Assembly (NCBI GenBank): GCA_041665185.1
Contig: JBAYJH010000079.1
Span: 1 to 16,564 of the forward strand
Direction of reading: 5' to 3'
Length of the DNA: 16,564 bases
From: JACRAR01 sp041665185
Lineage (GTDB): Bacteria > Pseudomonadota > Gammaproteobacteria > Burkholderiales > Rhodocyclaceae
Part shown: positions 1-7,607 of the stretch, piece after piece
Numbering within the stretch: position 1 is the stretch's first letter
Layout of the letters: each line of letters starts with the position of its first letter
Notes under the pieces: generated by a model
What the model saw: only the letters and a program-made list of their open reading frames with translations
Databases searched by the model: none
Told to the model about the DNA's origin: nothing
Translations under genes and position numbers: made by a program

Positions 1-633
1 AGTGGTCACCTGCGTCTGTCCGCCCCGGCCGGATTCGGCCGTAAGCATGTGGCGCCGTTGGTCGCCGAATTTCTCGACGCCAATCCAGAAGTCACCGTCA
101 GCCTGGACCTCTCGGACCGATTGGTGGATCTGGTGAACGAGGGGATTGATTGTGCGATCCGCGTCGGCGAATTGGCGGATTCCAGCCTTGTCAGCGTCCG
201 ACTCGGAGATATGCGCCGGTTGCTGGTGGCGAGTCCGGACTACTTGGCCCGCCGGGGCATCCCGACGTCCCTGGCCGATCTGACGCAGCATGAATGCCTG
301 TCGCTGGGGCAACAGCGCGGCTGGACTTTTGCCGATCCGGATCACCCGGGCGGCAGCGTCACCATCAAGGTGACGGGGCGCCTGGAGTGCAATGACGGCG
401 CGGTGCTGCACGACTGGGCGTTAGCCGGGCGGGGGCTGGCCTGGAGGTCGCTCTGGGAGGTCGAAGAAGACTTGCGCAAGAGCCGGTTGATATCGGTGTT
501 GGACGGCAGCGCCGCGCCGCCTATCGGCATCTATGCGGTGTTTCCTCAACGCCGCCAACTGCCGCTACGAGTGCGTTTGTTTATCGACTTGCTCAAACAC
601 ACCTATGGCAGGACGGAATACTGGCTGTCGTAA
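1..633 (+). CDS. LysR-type transcriptional regulator, C-terminal effector-binding part (5' end outside window)
   Basis: The reading frame is open from base 1 (Ser-Gly-His-Leu-Arg-Leu-Ser-Ala-Pro) to a TAA at 631-633, so the gene starts left of the window. The GTG near base 47 and later start codons are internal. The visible 210 residues match the periplasmic-binding-protein-like effector domain of LysR regulators of the AaeR/DmlR/CrgA type: the 'LRLSAPAGFGRKHVAPLVAE' opening, 'EGIDCAIRVG', 'LVASPDYLARRG' and 'GRGLAWRSLWEVEEDL' are typical segments. The N-terminal helix-turn-helix is not in view, so the DNA target cannot be judged. The gene is convergent with aceA, and nothing here shows that it regulates aceA. 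The family assignment is firm; the effector is unknown. Confidence 0.9.
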   Translation, partial: SGHLRLSAPAGFGRKHVAPLVAEFLDANPEVTVSLDLSDRLVDLVNEGIDCAIRVGELADSSLVSVRLGDMRRLLVASPDYLARRGIPTSLADLTQHECLSLGQQRGWTFADPDHPGGSVTIKVTGRLECNDGAVLHDWALAGRGLAWRSLWEVEEDLRKSRLISVLDGSAAPPIGIYAVFPQRRQLPLRVRLFIDLLKHTYGRTEYWLS

Positions 634-640
634 GTGAAAG

Positions 641-691
641 CGCCGCACCCGGTGAGGGTGCGGCGCGAGGTCTGTCCCTGGTGTAGGGACA
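641..691. terminator. Two hairpins between convergent lysR and aceA, possible bidirectional terminator
   Basis: A perfect 10-bp inverted repeat (CGCCGCACCC, 5-base loop, GGGTGCGGCG) lies at 641-665. A second perfect 7-bp one (TGTCCCT/AGGGACA, 5-base loop) lies at 673-691. They fill the gap between the stop codons of the two convergent genes. Neither is followed by a clear T run on either strand, so intrinsic termination is only inferred. They may instead act as mRNA 3'-end stabilisers. Confidence 0.45.
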
Positions 692-729
692 TCCCGATGC
701 AACTCAGTACCTTGGACCCTGGTGCGGGC

Positions 730-2028
730 CTAGTGGAACTGCTCCTCCTCCGTCGAACCGGTCAGCGCGGTCACCGAGGACGCGCCGCCTTGAATCACGG
801 TGGTGACATCGTCGAAATATCCCGTGCCGACTTCCTGCTGGTGAGAGACGAAGGTATAGCCGCGCTCGCGGGCAGTGAATTCGGGCTCCTGCAACTTCTC
901 CACGTAGGCGGTCATGCCGCGCTGCGCGTAGTCCTGGGCCAGGTCGAACATGTGATACCACATGTTGTGGATGCCGGCGAGCGTAATGAACTGGTACTTG
1001 TAACCCATCGCGCCGAGTTCCTTCTGGAACTTGGCGATGGTTGCGTCGTCGAGGTTCTTCTTCCAGTTGAAGGAAGGCGAGCAGTTGTAGGCGAGGAGTT
1101 TGCCCGGAAACTTGGCGTGTACCCCTTCGGCGAACTTACGGGCGAACGCCAGGTCCGGAGTGCCGGTTTCGCACCACACCATGTCGGCGTAGGGAGCGTA
1201 AGCGAGTCCGCGCGAGATGGCTTGGTCCAGGCCCTTGCGGGTCTTGTAGAAGCCCTCGGCGGTACGTTCGCCGGTAATGAAGGGTTTGTCATTGGCGTCG
1301 AAGTCGCTCGTGACCAGATCGGCGGCTTCTGCATCGGTGCGCGCAAGAATCAGGGTCGGCACCCCCAGAACGTCTGCGGCAAGACGCGCGGCGTTGAGTT
1401 TTTGCACGGCGTCCTGCGTCGGAACCAGGACTTTGCCCCCCATGTGGCCGCATTTCTTGACGGAGGCCAACTGGTCCTCGAAGTGAACCCCGCCGGCACC
1501 GGCCTTGATCATCGCCTTCATGAGTTCGTAGGCATTCAGAACTCCGCCAAAGCCGGCTTCCGCATCCGCTACGACCGGCGCGAAATAATCGATGTAATCC
1601 TTGTCCCCCGGGTTAACGCCTTTCGACCATTGGATCTCATCGGCACGCTGGAAGGAGTTATTGATGCGCTTGACCACGGTGGGCACCGAGTCGACCGTAT
1701 ACAACGATTGGTCCGGGTACATCGACATCGAACTGTTGTTGTCGGCAGCGACTTGCCAGCCCGACAAGTAAATGGCCTTCAGTCCGGCTTTGACTTGCTG
1801 CATCGCCTGGCCTCCGGTGAGGGCGCCGAGGCAGTTGACATAGGGCTGGGTGTTGACCATTTCCCAGAGTTTTTCCGCGCCACGGCGGGCCAGCGTATGT
1901 TCGACGTGCAGCGAGCCGCGCAGGCGAACCACATCCGCGGCGGTGTAGTTGCGCTTGATGCCTTTCCAGCGGGGGTTTTCCGCCCAGTCCTTGGCCAGCA
2001 GAGTGGCGGCTTGTTCACGAGTGGTCAT
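730..2028 (-). CDS. aceA: Isocitrate lyase
   Basis: This glyoxylate-shunt enzyme cleaves isocitrate to succinate and glyoxylate in the cytoplasm. The 432-aa protein matches the usual length of the E. coli-type enzyme (434 aa). The signature KKCGHMGGKVLVPT starts at residue 191, with catalytic Cys193 inside KKCGH. The metal/substrate segment 'VADAEAGFGG' is at 153-162 and 'HFEDQ' at 182-186. I chose the ATG at 2026-2028 (MTTREQAATLLAKDW). The frame extends 20 codons upstream, but that extension is unlike the family, and AAGG lies 8 bases before the chosen ATG. The stop is TAG. A sigma70-like promoter and an inverted repeat lie about 70-100 bases upstream. No malate synthase gene is adjacent; aceK and icd lie about 5 kb away in the same window. 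Confidence 0.97.
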   Translation of the reverse strand: MTTREQAATLLAKDWAENPRWKGIKRNYTAADVVRLRGSLHVEHTLARRGAEKLWEMVNTQPYVNCLGALTGGQAMQQVKAGLKAIYLSGWQVAADNNSSMSMYPDQSLYTVDSVPTVVKRINNSFQRADEIQWSKGVNPGDKDYIDYFAPVVADAEAGFGGVLNAYELMKAMIKAGAGGVHFEDQLASVKKCGHMGGKVLVPTQDAVQKLNAARLAADVLGVPTLILARTDAEAADLVTSDFDANDKPFITGERTAEGFYKTRKGLDQAISRGLAYAPYADMVWCETGTPDLAFARKFAEGVHAKFPGKLLAYNCSPSFNWKKNLDDATIAKFQKELGAMGYKYQFITLAGIHNMWYHMFDLAQDYAQRGMTAYVEKLQEPEFTARERGYTFVSHQQEVGTGYFDDVTTVIQGGASSVTALTGSTEEEQFH

Positions 2029-2099
2029 CTCGGATACCTTATAGAAGTCGTTGAGGAAGATGACGATGAGCCTAAGAATGCGGCTCATCGTTAAATAGA

Positions 2100-2128
2100 A
2101 GTATAAAGTGAATATTGCAGAGCAGCAA
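2100..2128 (-). promoter_or_regulatory. Probable aceA promoter (TTGCTG-17-TATACT)
   Basis: Read on the minus strand, TTGCTG (2128-2123) and TATACT (2105-2100) are separated by exactly 17 bases. This places the transcription start near 2093 and gives an mRNA leader of about 65 bases before the aceA ATG. The -10 matches consensus at 5 of 6 positions; the -35 has only the TTG core, as is common for activated promoters. The region is clearly more AT-rich than the flanking genes. Confidence 0.5.
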
Positions 2129-2130
2129 TA
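2113..2130. promoter_or_regulatory. Inverted repeat overlapping the aceA -35, candidate operator
   Basis: TATTGC-N6-GCAATA is a perfect 6-bp dyad of 18 bases that covers the proposed -35 element and part of the spacer of the aceA promoter. The position suits repressor binding. The binding protein is unknown. The dyad also fits the loose T-N11-A pattern of LysR regulators, and a LysR-type gene lies downstream of aceA, but that link is a guess. Confidence 0.4.
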
Positions 2131-2270
2131 GTCTTATATAAGAGTATGCAACTTTATATTCTTATCAAGAACAGCCAGTTGCATCGTAGATTTCATATTG
2201 TGGTACGTTTTTTCCCGGCATGAAATGCCCAGCTCTTGCACCGCACCGAACCAGAAACATGACATGCGGA

Positions 2271-2765
2271 TTAGTTGAGGGCTGAAACACTGACGATTAC
2301 GCCGTCCGCGTCGGCATAGAGGTATTGCCCGGGGACGAAGGTAACGCCGCCAAAGCAAACCGGAATATCGACTTCGCCGGTGTTTCTCTTGATGGTCTTC
2401 AGGGGGTGTGTGCCGAGCGAGAAAATGCCGATTTCCATGTCAGCGAGCGCACGCGAATCCCGTACGCATCCATATACCACCAGGCCGGCCCAGCCATTAT
2501 TTACTGCAAGCTGCGCCAATTGATCTCCGACCAGCGCGCAGCGCATCGATCCGCCGCCGTCTATGACCAATACATGTCCATTGCCGGGCTGCTCGACGGC
2601 CTTGCGAACGAGCGAATTGTCTTCGAATATCTTCAGGGTACTGATTGTGCCGTGGAAGGCGTGGCGCTTCCCGTAGGACTTGAACATCGGCGCCACAACG
2701 CGCAGTTGGCCGAGTCGTAGCTGGTCGTCGTGGGCGTCAAGGAGGTCGGCGGTTCGCAAAGCCAT
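2271..2765 (-). CDS. RraA family protein (RNase E regulator RraA or HMG/CHA-type class II aldolase)
   Basis: This 164-aa cytoplasmic protein has the full RraA fold signature: 'VLVIDGGGSMRCALVGDQLA' at 65-84, 'NNGWAGLVVYGCVRD' at 89-103 and 'GVTFVPGQYLYADADGVIVS' near the C-terminus. The D81-x20-R102-D103 motif, used by the aldolase/oxaloacetate decarboxylase members to hold the metal, is intact. E. coli RraA, which binds and inhibits RNase E, is very similar over the same segments, so sequence alone does not separate the two roles. TAAGGGA sits 8 bases before the ATG. The gene follows clpA on the same strand, but a strong terminator separates them, so it is probably transcribed independently or only by read-through. 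aceA lies downstream, behind its own promoter. Confidence 0.9.
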   Translation of the reverse strand: MALRTADLLDAHDDQLRLGQLRVVAPMFKSYGKRHAFHGTISTLKIFEDNSLVRKAVEQPGNGHVLVIDGGGSMRCALVGDQLAQLAVNNGWAGLVVYGCVRDSRALADMEIGIFSLGTHPLKTIKRNTGEVDIPVCFGGVTFVPGQYLYADADGVIVSVSALN

Positions 2766-2785
2766 AATGTTGTTCCCTTATAGGC

Positions 2786-2815
2786 AAAAAAATGGCGACC
2801 CTGCAATGGGTCGCC
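2786..2815 (-). terminator. Rho-independent terminator of clpS-clpA
   Basis: On the minus strand a perfect 8-bp stem (GGCGACCC, 6-base loop, GGGTCGCC) is followed after one base by a run of seven T. It starts about 28 bases after the clpA stop and ends just before the ribosome binding site of the rraA-like gene. Confidence 0.9.
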
Positions 2816-2843
2816 GCATTTCAAATGACGGTTGGGTGGGTGG

Positions 2844-5105
2844 TCACACCACGTTCTCAACCGCCTCGTCGTATAGCAGCTTAACTTTCTGATCTGAGTC
2901 GAGGTCTATGGTGACGCGTCCGCCACCGGCGAGACGGCCGAACAGCAGTTCGTCGGCCAGCGCGGAACGGATCGTATCCTGGATCAGGCGGGCCATCGGT
3001 CTGGCGCCCATCAGGGGATCGAAGCCCTGCTCGGCGAGCCAGGCCTTGAGTGCATCGGTAAAGATCGCCTCGACTTTCTTCTCGTGCAACTGGCCCTCGA
3101 GTTGCATCAGGAACTTGTCCACCACCCGCAGGATGATTTCGGCATCGAGGGCGGCAAAGGATATTGTAGCGTCCAGGCGGTTGCGGAACTCGGGCGTAAA
3201 CATGCGCTTGATTTCGGCCATTTCATCGCCAGCCTGACGGTTGGCGGTGAAACCCATGGTCGGTTTCTGTAGTGCCTCGGCGCCCGCATTGGTGGTCATG
3301 ATGATGACGACATTGCGGAAGTCGGCTTTGCGTCCATTGTTGTCGGTCAGCGTGCCATGATCCATCACCTGTAGCAGGATATTGAAGATGTCCGGATGGG
3401 CTTTTTCGATTTCATCGAGCAACAGCACGGAATGCGGCTTCTTGGTGACTGCTTCGGTCAATAGGCCGCCCTGGTCGAAGCCGACGTAGCCCGGCGGCGC
3501 CCCGATCAGCCGGCTGACGGCGTGACGCTCCATGTATTCGGACATATCGAATCGAATCAATTCAATGCCCATGCAGTAGGCAAGCTGGCGCGCTACCTCG
3601 GTCTTGCCGACGCCGGTGGGACCGCTGAACAGGAAGCTGCCGATGGGTTTCTGCGAATTGCCGAGGCCCGAACGCGACATCTTGATTGCCTTGGTCAAGG
3701 CATCGATCGCCTTGTCCTGCCCGAACACTACGCTTTTCAAGTCGCGGTCGAGATTCTTCAGGGCACCGCGGTCATCGCTGGACACATGCTGCGAGGGTAT
3801 CCGTGCGATCCGGGCGACAATGTCCTCGATCTCGGTCTTGCCGATCAGCTTCTTCTGCTTCGACTTCGGCAGAATCCGCTGGGCGGCGCCGGCTTCGTCT
3901 ATGACGTCGATGGCCTTGTCCGGCAGATGCCGGTCATTGATGTATTTTGCCGAGAGTTCGGCGGCGCTGGTAATGGCCGCGCTCGAATACTTGATGCCAT
4001 GGTGTTCCTCGAAGCGCGATTTCAGGCCGCGCAGGATGGACACGGTCTCCTCGATCGAAGGCTCGCTGACGTCGATCTTTTGGAAACGGCGCGAGAGCGC
4101 ATGATCTTTCTCGAAGACGCCGCGGAACTCCAGGTAGGTGGTGGCACCGATACATTTCAGATTGCCGTTCGAAAGCGCAGGCTTGAGCAGGTTGGAGGCA
4201 TCGAGCGTTCCGCCGGAAGCAGCGCCTGCACCGATCAGGGTGTGAATCTCATCGATGAACAGGATTGCGTTCGGATTTTCCAGCAGCTGCTTCAATACCG
4301 CCTTTAGACGTTGCTCGAAATCGCCCCGATACTTGGTTCCAGCCAGCAGCGCTCCCATGTCCAGGGCATACACGGTGGCACCGGTCAGAATCTCCGGTAT
4401 GCGCCCCTCAACGATGCGCCGAGCCAGGCCCTCGGCGATGGCGGTCTTGCCTACACCGGCTTCGCCGACCAACAGTGGATTGTTCTTCCGGCGCCGACAC
4501 AGCGTCTGGATGACACGTTCCAGTTCCTTGTCGCGGCCGACCAGCGGATCGATCTTTCCCATCAGGGCCAGGGCGTTGAGATTTTGCGCAAAGCTTTCCA
4601 GGGCGCCACCCGATGGCTGATTTTCTTGATCTTGTTCGCTCTGTTCGGCTTCCCCGCGGGTGACCGGCTGAGGAGACTTGGTGATCCCGTGTGAAATGAA
4701 GTTCACCACATCAAGCCGCGTCACTCCTTGCCGCTGCAAGAAATATACGGCGTGCGAATCTTTTTCCCCGAAAATGGCGACCAGTACGTTGGCGCCGGTT
4801 ACTTCCTTCTTCCCGGAGGATTGAACGTGCAGGATTGCTCGCTGGATGACGCGCTGGAAGCCCAGTGTCGGCTGGGTATCAATCTCGTCGTTGCCAGTCA
4901 CGGTGGGCGTATGTTCGGCGATAAAGGAGGTCAGTTCCTTGCGCAACTCTTCTAGATTGGAAGCACAGGCACGCAGCACTTCCGCAGCGGACGGGTTATC
5001 GAGCAAGGACAGCAGCAAATGTTCGACCGTAATAAATTCATGCCGCTTCTGGCGTGCTTCGACAAAGGCCATATGCAAGCTGACTTCGAGTTCTTGCGCA
5101 ATCAT
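2844..5105 (-). CDS. clpA: ATP-dependent Clp protease ATP-binding subunit ClpA
   Basis: This AAA+ unfoldase feeds substrates to the ClpP peptidase. Its 753 aa compare with 758 in E. coli. The layout is an N-terminal Clp repeat domain (about 1-145), a linker rich in Q/E/S, AAA+ module 1 with Walker A GEAGVGKT at 214-221 and Walker B ILFIDE at 281-286, and AAA+ module 2 with Walker A GPTGVGKT at 495-502 and Walker B VLLLDE at 560-565. The ClpP-docking tripeptide is Met-Gly-Phe at 617-619 (IGL in E. coli). The C-terminal 'GFDPLMGARPMARLIQ' is typical. There is no long middle coiled coil, which excludes ClpB and favours ClpA over ClpC. The ATG begins one base after the clpS stop codon, so the two genes are translationally coupled. 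A strong terminator follows. Confidence 0.98.
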   Translation of the reverse strand: MIAQELEVSLHMAFVEARQKRHEFITVEHLLLSLLDNPSAAEVLRACASNLEELRKELTSFIAEHTPTVTGNDEIDTQPTLGFQRVIQRAILHVQSSGKKEVTGANVLVAIFGEKDSHAVYFLQRQGVTRLDVVNFISHGITKSPQPVTRGEAEQSEQDQENQPSGGALESFAQNLNALALMGKIDPLVGRDKELERVIQTLCRRRKNNPLLVGEAGVGKTAIAEGLARRIVEGRIPEILTGATVYALDMGALLAGTKYRGDFEQRLKAVLKQLLENPNAILFIDEIHTLIGAGAASGGTLDASNLLKPALSNGNLKCIGATTYLEFRGVFEKDHALSRRFQKIDVSEPSIEETVSILRGLKSRFEEHHGIKYSSAAITSAAELSAKYINDRHLPDKAIDVIDEAGAAQRILPKSKQKKLIGKTEIEDIVARIARIPSQHVSSDDRGALKNLDRDLKSVVFGQDKAIDALTKAIKMSRSGLGNSQKPIGSFLFSGPTGVGKTEVARQLAYCMGIELIRFDMSEYMERHAVSRLIGAPPGYVGFDQGGLLTEAVTKKPHSVLLLDEIEKAHPDIFNILLQVMDHGTLTDNNGRKADFRNVVIIMTTNAGAEALQKPTMGFTANRQAGDEMAEIKRMFTPEFRNRLDATISFAALDAEIILRVVDKFLMQLEGQLHEKKVEAIFTDALKAWLAEQGFDPLMGARPMARLIQDTIRSALADELLFGRLAGGGRVTIDLDSDQKVKLLYDEAVENVV

Positions 5106-5106
5106 T

Positions 5107-5427
5107 TCAGTCTTCCTCCATCACGCACGCCAGCGGATGTTGATTTTGACGTGCAAAAGTGCTGACCTGCTCGACTTTGGTCGCCGCCAGGTCAAGCGGA
5201 TAAACGCCGCATACTCCCTTGCCGTCACGGTGTACCTTGAGCATCACCAAAGTTGCCTGCTCGCGGCTCATGCCAAAAAACCTCTGCAGCACCACCACTA
5301 CAAAATCCATCGGCGTGAAGTCATCGTTCAACAGCAGTACCCGATAGAGCCGCGGTGGCTTGGTCCTGCTGCGTTCCGTTTCGAGTACTGCGCCGCTGTC
5401 GCGGTCGACATGCTTCCGTGTCGCCAT
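5107..5427 (-). CDS. clpS: ClpS, N-degron adaptor of ClpAP
   Basis: ClpS binds proteins with destabilising N-terminal residues and delivers them to ClpA. The protein is 106 aa, the usual size. The N-degron pocket residues are present: 'LLNDDFTPM' with Asn34, Asp35, Asp36 and Met40, and 'KVHRDGKGVCGVYP' with His66. The flexible N-terminal 25 residues, which act on ClpA, are present and highly charged. The gene is the first of the clpS-clpA operon, one base before clpA. No Shine-Dalgarno sequence is visible before the ATG at 5425-5427, and a -10-like hexamer lies only 6 bases upstream, so the message may be leaderless from that promoter. Confidence 0.97.
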   Translation of the reverse strand: MATRKHVDRDSGAVLETERSRTKPPRLYRVLLLNDDFTPMDFVVVVLQRFFGMSREQATLVMLKVHRDGKGVCGVYPLDLAATKVEQVSTFARQNQHPLACVMEED

Positions 5428-5433
5428 AAGGTG

Positions 5434-5461
5434 ATTCTAATGCGAATTGCTCAATCCGCAA
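5434..5461 (-). promoter_or_regulatory. Possible clpS promoter giving a leaderless transcript
   Basis: On the minus strand TTGCGG (5461-5456), a 16-base spacer and TAGAAT (5439-5434) precede the clpS ATG, with only 6 bases between the -10 and the ATG. A start 6-8 bases after the -10 would fall on or beside the A of the ATG. The -10 is good and the -35 weak. Another promoter farther upstream cannot be excluded. Confidence 0.35.
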
Positions 5462-5581
5462 CACTGATGAGAACAGGGGTAAAGCACGCTTAATTTGCCG
5501 ATTTCATGCCCAATCAAAGAGTGGTTTCAGCGAGGAATGACGTAAATAACATACATTGTTGTCGTGCAGCAACGAAAAAGC

Positions 5582-5610
5582 TTGACTGCCAGTTATAAAG
5601 TGCGTAAAAA
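5582..5610 (+). promoter_or_regulatory. Possible cold-shock gene promoter with a long 5' leader
   Basis: TTGACT (5582-5587), a 17-base spacer and TAAAAA (5605-5610) form a reasonable sigma70 promoter. It would give a leader of about 165 bases before the csp ATG. Cold-shock genes of this family commonly have such long leaders that act as temperature-sensitive RNA structures. I did not derive a specific fold. Apart from this and the clpS promoter, I see no gene in 5428-5783. Confidence 0.4.
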
Positions 5611-5783
5611 GCGGAACGTGTTTGTCTTTGTCAAGATCTCCGCAATGTCGACAGCCCCGCAGTCCTTCATTCCCGAATCTCCGCTTGGCGTCATCCCATC
5701 TGTAGCGAACTTGCGATTCAAACATGCCCCAGAGTGTCTTTTGACGTTTTGGTTTGTGATTTAACAATTAAGGAATAAGCTTT

Positions 5784-5987
5784 ATGGCACTAGGTACTGT
5801 CAAGTGGTTCAACGACGCCAAAGGTTTTGGCTTCATTACGCCGGATGATGGCAGCGAGGATCTTTTCGCCCATTTCTCCGCAATCAATATGCCCGGCTTC
5901 AAGTCTCTGAAGGAGGGTGAAAAGGTTTCGTTCGAGGTGGTGCAAGGCCCGAAGGGCAAGCAAGCCTCCAACATACAGAAAGCGTAA
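5784..5987 (+). CDS. Cold-shock domain protein, CspA family
   Basis: This is a single cold-shock domain of 67 aa, a small OB-fold single-stranded nucleic-acid binding protein acting as an RNA chaperone. Both RNA-binding motifs are intact: KGFGFI (RNP1, 13-18) and DLFAHF (RNP2, 26-31), after the usual 'GTVKWFNDAKGFGF' opening. AAGGA lies 9 bases upstream of the ATG. The gene is divergent from clpS-clpA and convergent with icd, a csp-clpS-clpA arrangement I associate with Betaproteobacteria and Gammaproteobacteria. The specific paralogue (cspA, C, D or E) cannot be told from sequence. A strong terminator follows 24 bases after the stop. Confidence 0.97.
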   Translation: MALGTVKWFNDAKGFGFITPDDGSEDLFAHFSAINMPGFKSLKEGEKVSFEVVQGPKGKQASNIQKA

Positions 5988-6011
5988 TCCCGCGTGCTTG
6001 CGCCGGATTCA

Positions 6012-6042
6012 GCCCACCGTGGCGTGCCACGGTGGGCTTTTT
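6012..6042 (+). terminator. Rho-independent terminator of the cold-shock gene
   Basis: The arm GCCCACCGTG pairs perfectly with CACGGTGGGC across a very short loop and is followed immediately by five T. It is a textbook intrinsic terminator on the plus strand. A second 7-bp hairpin without a T run (6067-6084, AGGCTCC/GGAGCCT) lies between it and the icd 3' end. Confidence 0.92.
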
Positions 6043-6156
6043 GTCGTCGCTAGGTGGTAATGGATCAGGCTCCTTGCGGAGCCTTGAATCTACGCATAAT
6101 GGGCGGAATTCACGCAGCGACGTGCGGGGACAGCCAAAGCGGCACGCGGGTTCTTG

Positions 6157-7386
6157 TTACATGCGCGCAATCATCGCGTCGCCGAACGCCGAGCATGATA
6201 CTTCCCTAGCGCCGTCCATCAGGCGAGCAAAGTCATAGGTTACTACCTTGTCCTTGATGGCGGCTTCCGTCGCCTCAATGATCTTGTCGGCAGCCTCGAT
6301 CCACCCCATATGGCGCAGCATCATTTCCGCCGAGAGGATCAGCGAGCCAGGATTGACATAATCCTTCCCTGCATATTTCGGGGCTGTGCCATGCGTGGCT
6401 TCAAACATCGCGACATCGTCCGAGAGATTGGCGCCAGGGGCAATGCCGATGCCGCCAACCTGTGCCGCCAAAGCATCCGAAACATAGTCGCCGTTGAGAT
6501 TCAGCGTGGCGATGACGTCATATTCGGCGGGACGCAGCAGGATTTGCTGGAGGAACGCGTCGGCGATGACATCTTTGATGACGATGCCGGTAGGTAACTT
6601 CAGCCATGGCCCGCCATCGATTTCGACACCGCCGAACTCTTTCTTGGCCAGCGCATAGGCCCAATCACGGAAGCCACCTTCCGTGTATTTCATGATGTTG
6701 CCCTTGTGCACTATCGTCACCGACTTGCGCTTGTTGATGATGGCGTAATTGATCGCCTGCCGCACCAATCTCTCGGTGCCCTGGCGCGAGACCGGTTTGA
6801 TGCCGATACTTGAGGTTTCGGGGAAACGGATCTTGGTGACGCCCATTTCATCCATCAGGAACTTGATGAGCTTGCGTGCGTTGTCCGTCTCGGCGAACCA
6901 CTCGATCCCGGCATAGATATCTTCGGTGTTCTCGCGGAAGATCACCATGTTGGTCTTCGCCGGATCCTTGAGCGGAGAGGGCACTCCCTGAAAGTAGCGG
7001 ATCGGCCGCAGGCAGACGTAGAGGTCGAGTTCCTGGCGCAACGCGACATTGAGGGAACGAATTCCGCCGCCGATCGGGGTGGTCAAAGGCCCCTTGATCG
7101 AAATCACATACTCCTTGATCGCCGTCAGTGTTTCCGCCGGCATCCACACATCCGGACCATAAAGTCTGGTCGATTTTTCACCACAGTAGACTTCCATCCA
7201 ATGGATCTGCTTCTTGCCGCCGTAGGCCTTGGTAACAGCTGCATCGACCACTTTCCTCATCACCGGGGTGATATCGACCCCGATGCCGTCGCCCTCGATG
7301 AAAGGGATGATCGGGTTATCGGGAATTGGATGGCCGGAAACAATCTTCTTGCCGCCTTGCGGTATCTCAATCAGCGAAGTGCTCAT
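6157..7386 (-). CDS. icd: NADP-dependent isocitrate dehydrogenase
   Basis: This enzyme oxidises isocitrate to 2-oxoglutarate in the TCA cycle. The protein is 409 aa, near the E. coli enzyme (416 aa). The substrate and regulatory loop 'GGGIRSLNVALRQELD' carries Ser111, equivalent to E. coli Ser113, the residue phosphorylated by AceK. The metal-site region 'LNGDYVSDALAAQVGG' and the 'FEATHGTAPKYAG' nucleotide segment are intact. Lys337 and Tyr338, with Tyr384 and Arg388, correspond to the residues that give NADP rather than NAD specificity. GGAG lies 9 bases before the ATG. The gene is divergent from aceK across 221 bases, so enzyme and regulator share a control region. A -10-like CATAAT (minus strand, 7449-7444) lies upstream. 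Confidence 0.98.
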   Translation of the reverse strand: MSTSLIEIPQGGKKIVSGHPIPDNPIIPFIEGDGIGVDITPVMRKVVDAAVTKAYGGKKQIHWMEVYCGEKSTRLYGPDVWMPAETLTAIKEYVISIKGPLTTPIGGGIRSLNVALRQELDLYVCLRPIRYFQGVPSPLKDPAKTNMVIFRENTEDIYAGIEWFAETDNARKLIKFLMDEMGVTKIRFPETSSIGIKPVSRQGTERLVRQAINYAIINKRKSVTIVHKGNIMKYTEGGFRDWAYALAKKEFGGVEIDGGPWLKLPTGIVIKDVIADAFLQQILLRPAEYDVIATLNLNGDYVSDALAAQVGGIGIAPGANLSDDVAMFEATHGTAPKYAGKDYVNPGSLILSAEMMLRHMGWIEAADKIIEATEAAIKDKVVTYDFARLMDGAREVSCSAFGDAMIARM

Positions 7387-7474
7387 GCCTGCTCCATCAT
7401 ATGGGGTTGGTGAATTTGGTGTGCCGATAGCAACAATAGTCCGATTATGTTGCCATCAAGCTGGCGGGGTAAGT

Positions 7475-7488
7475 TTGATACAAATCAG
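7475..7488. promoter_or_regulatory. FNR/Anr-like box in the icd-aceK divergent promoter region
   Basis: TTGAT-ACAA-ATCAG matches the FNR/Anr consensus TTGAT-N4-ATCAA at 9 of 10 defined bases. It lies 25 bases upstream of a CATAAT -10 hexamer for icd (minus strand, 7449-7444), so it would be centred about 41-45 bases before that start, the usual activating position. For aceK, TACAAT at 7564-7569 is a candidate -10, much farther from the box. Oxygen-dependent control is inferred from the motif only. Confidence 0.5.
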
Positions 7489-7607
7489 CCAATATGGCAG
7501 TTTCCGTGCTGGATGGTCATTCAACAGACCTCTAACTTCCAGCTGCTCCATTGGCGCCGCTGCTACAATCGCGCATACTTGCATTGCGTAGGTAGCCAGG
7601 GGTTCAC

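Noticed and set aside
634..2094. Long 486-codon open frame on the plus strand
   Set aside because: It lies opposite isocitrate lyase, whose motifs are unambiguous; it is an antisense shadow of a GC-rich gene.
2213..2240. Possible terminator after the rraA-like gene (GGCAT/ATGCC hairpin)
   Set aside because: The stem is only 5 bp, and the homopolymer run is A rather than T in the direction of the gene.
5504..5767. 87-codon minus-strand frame between clpS and the cold-shock gene
   Set aside because: It has no domain and no credible ribosome site, and it lies opposite the csp leader; it is probably chance.
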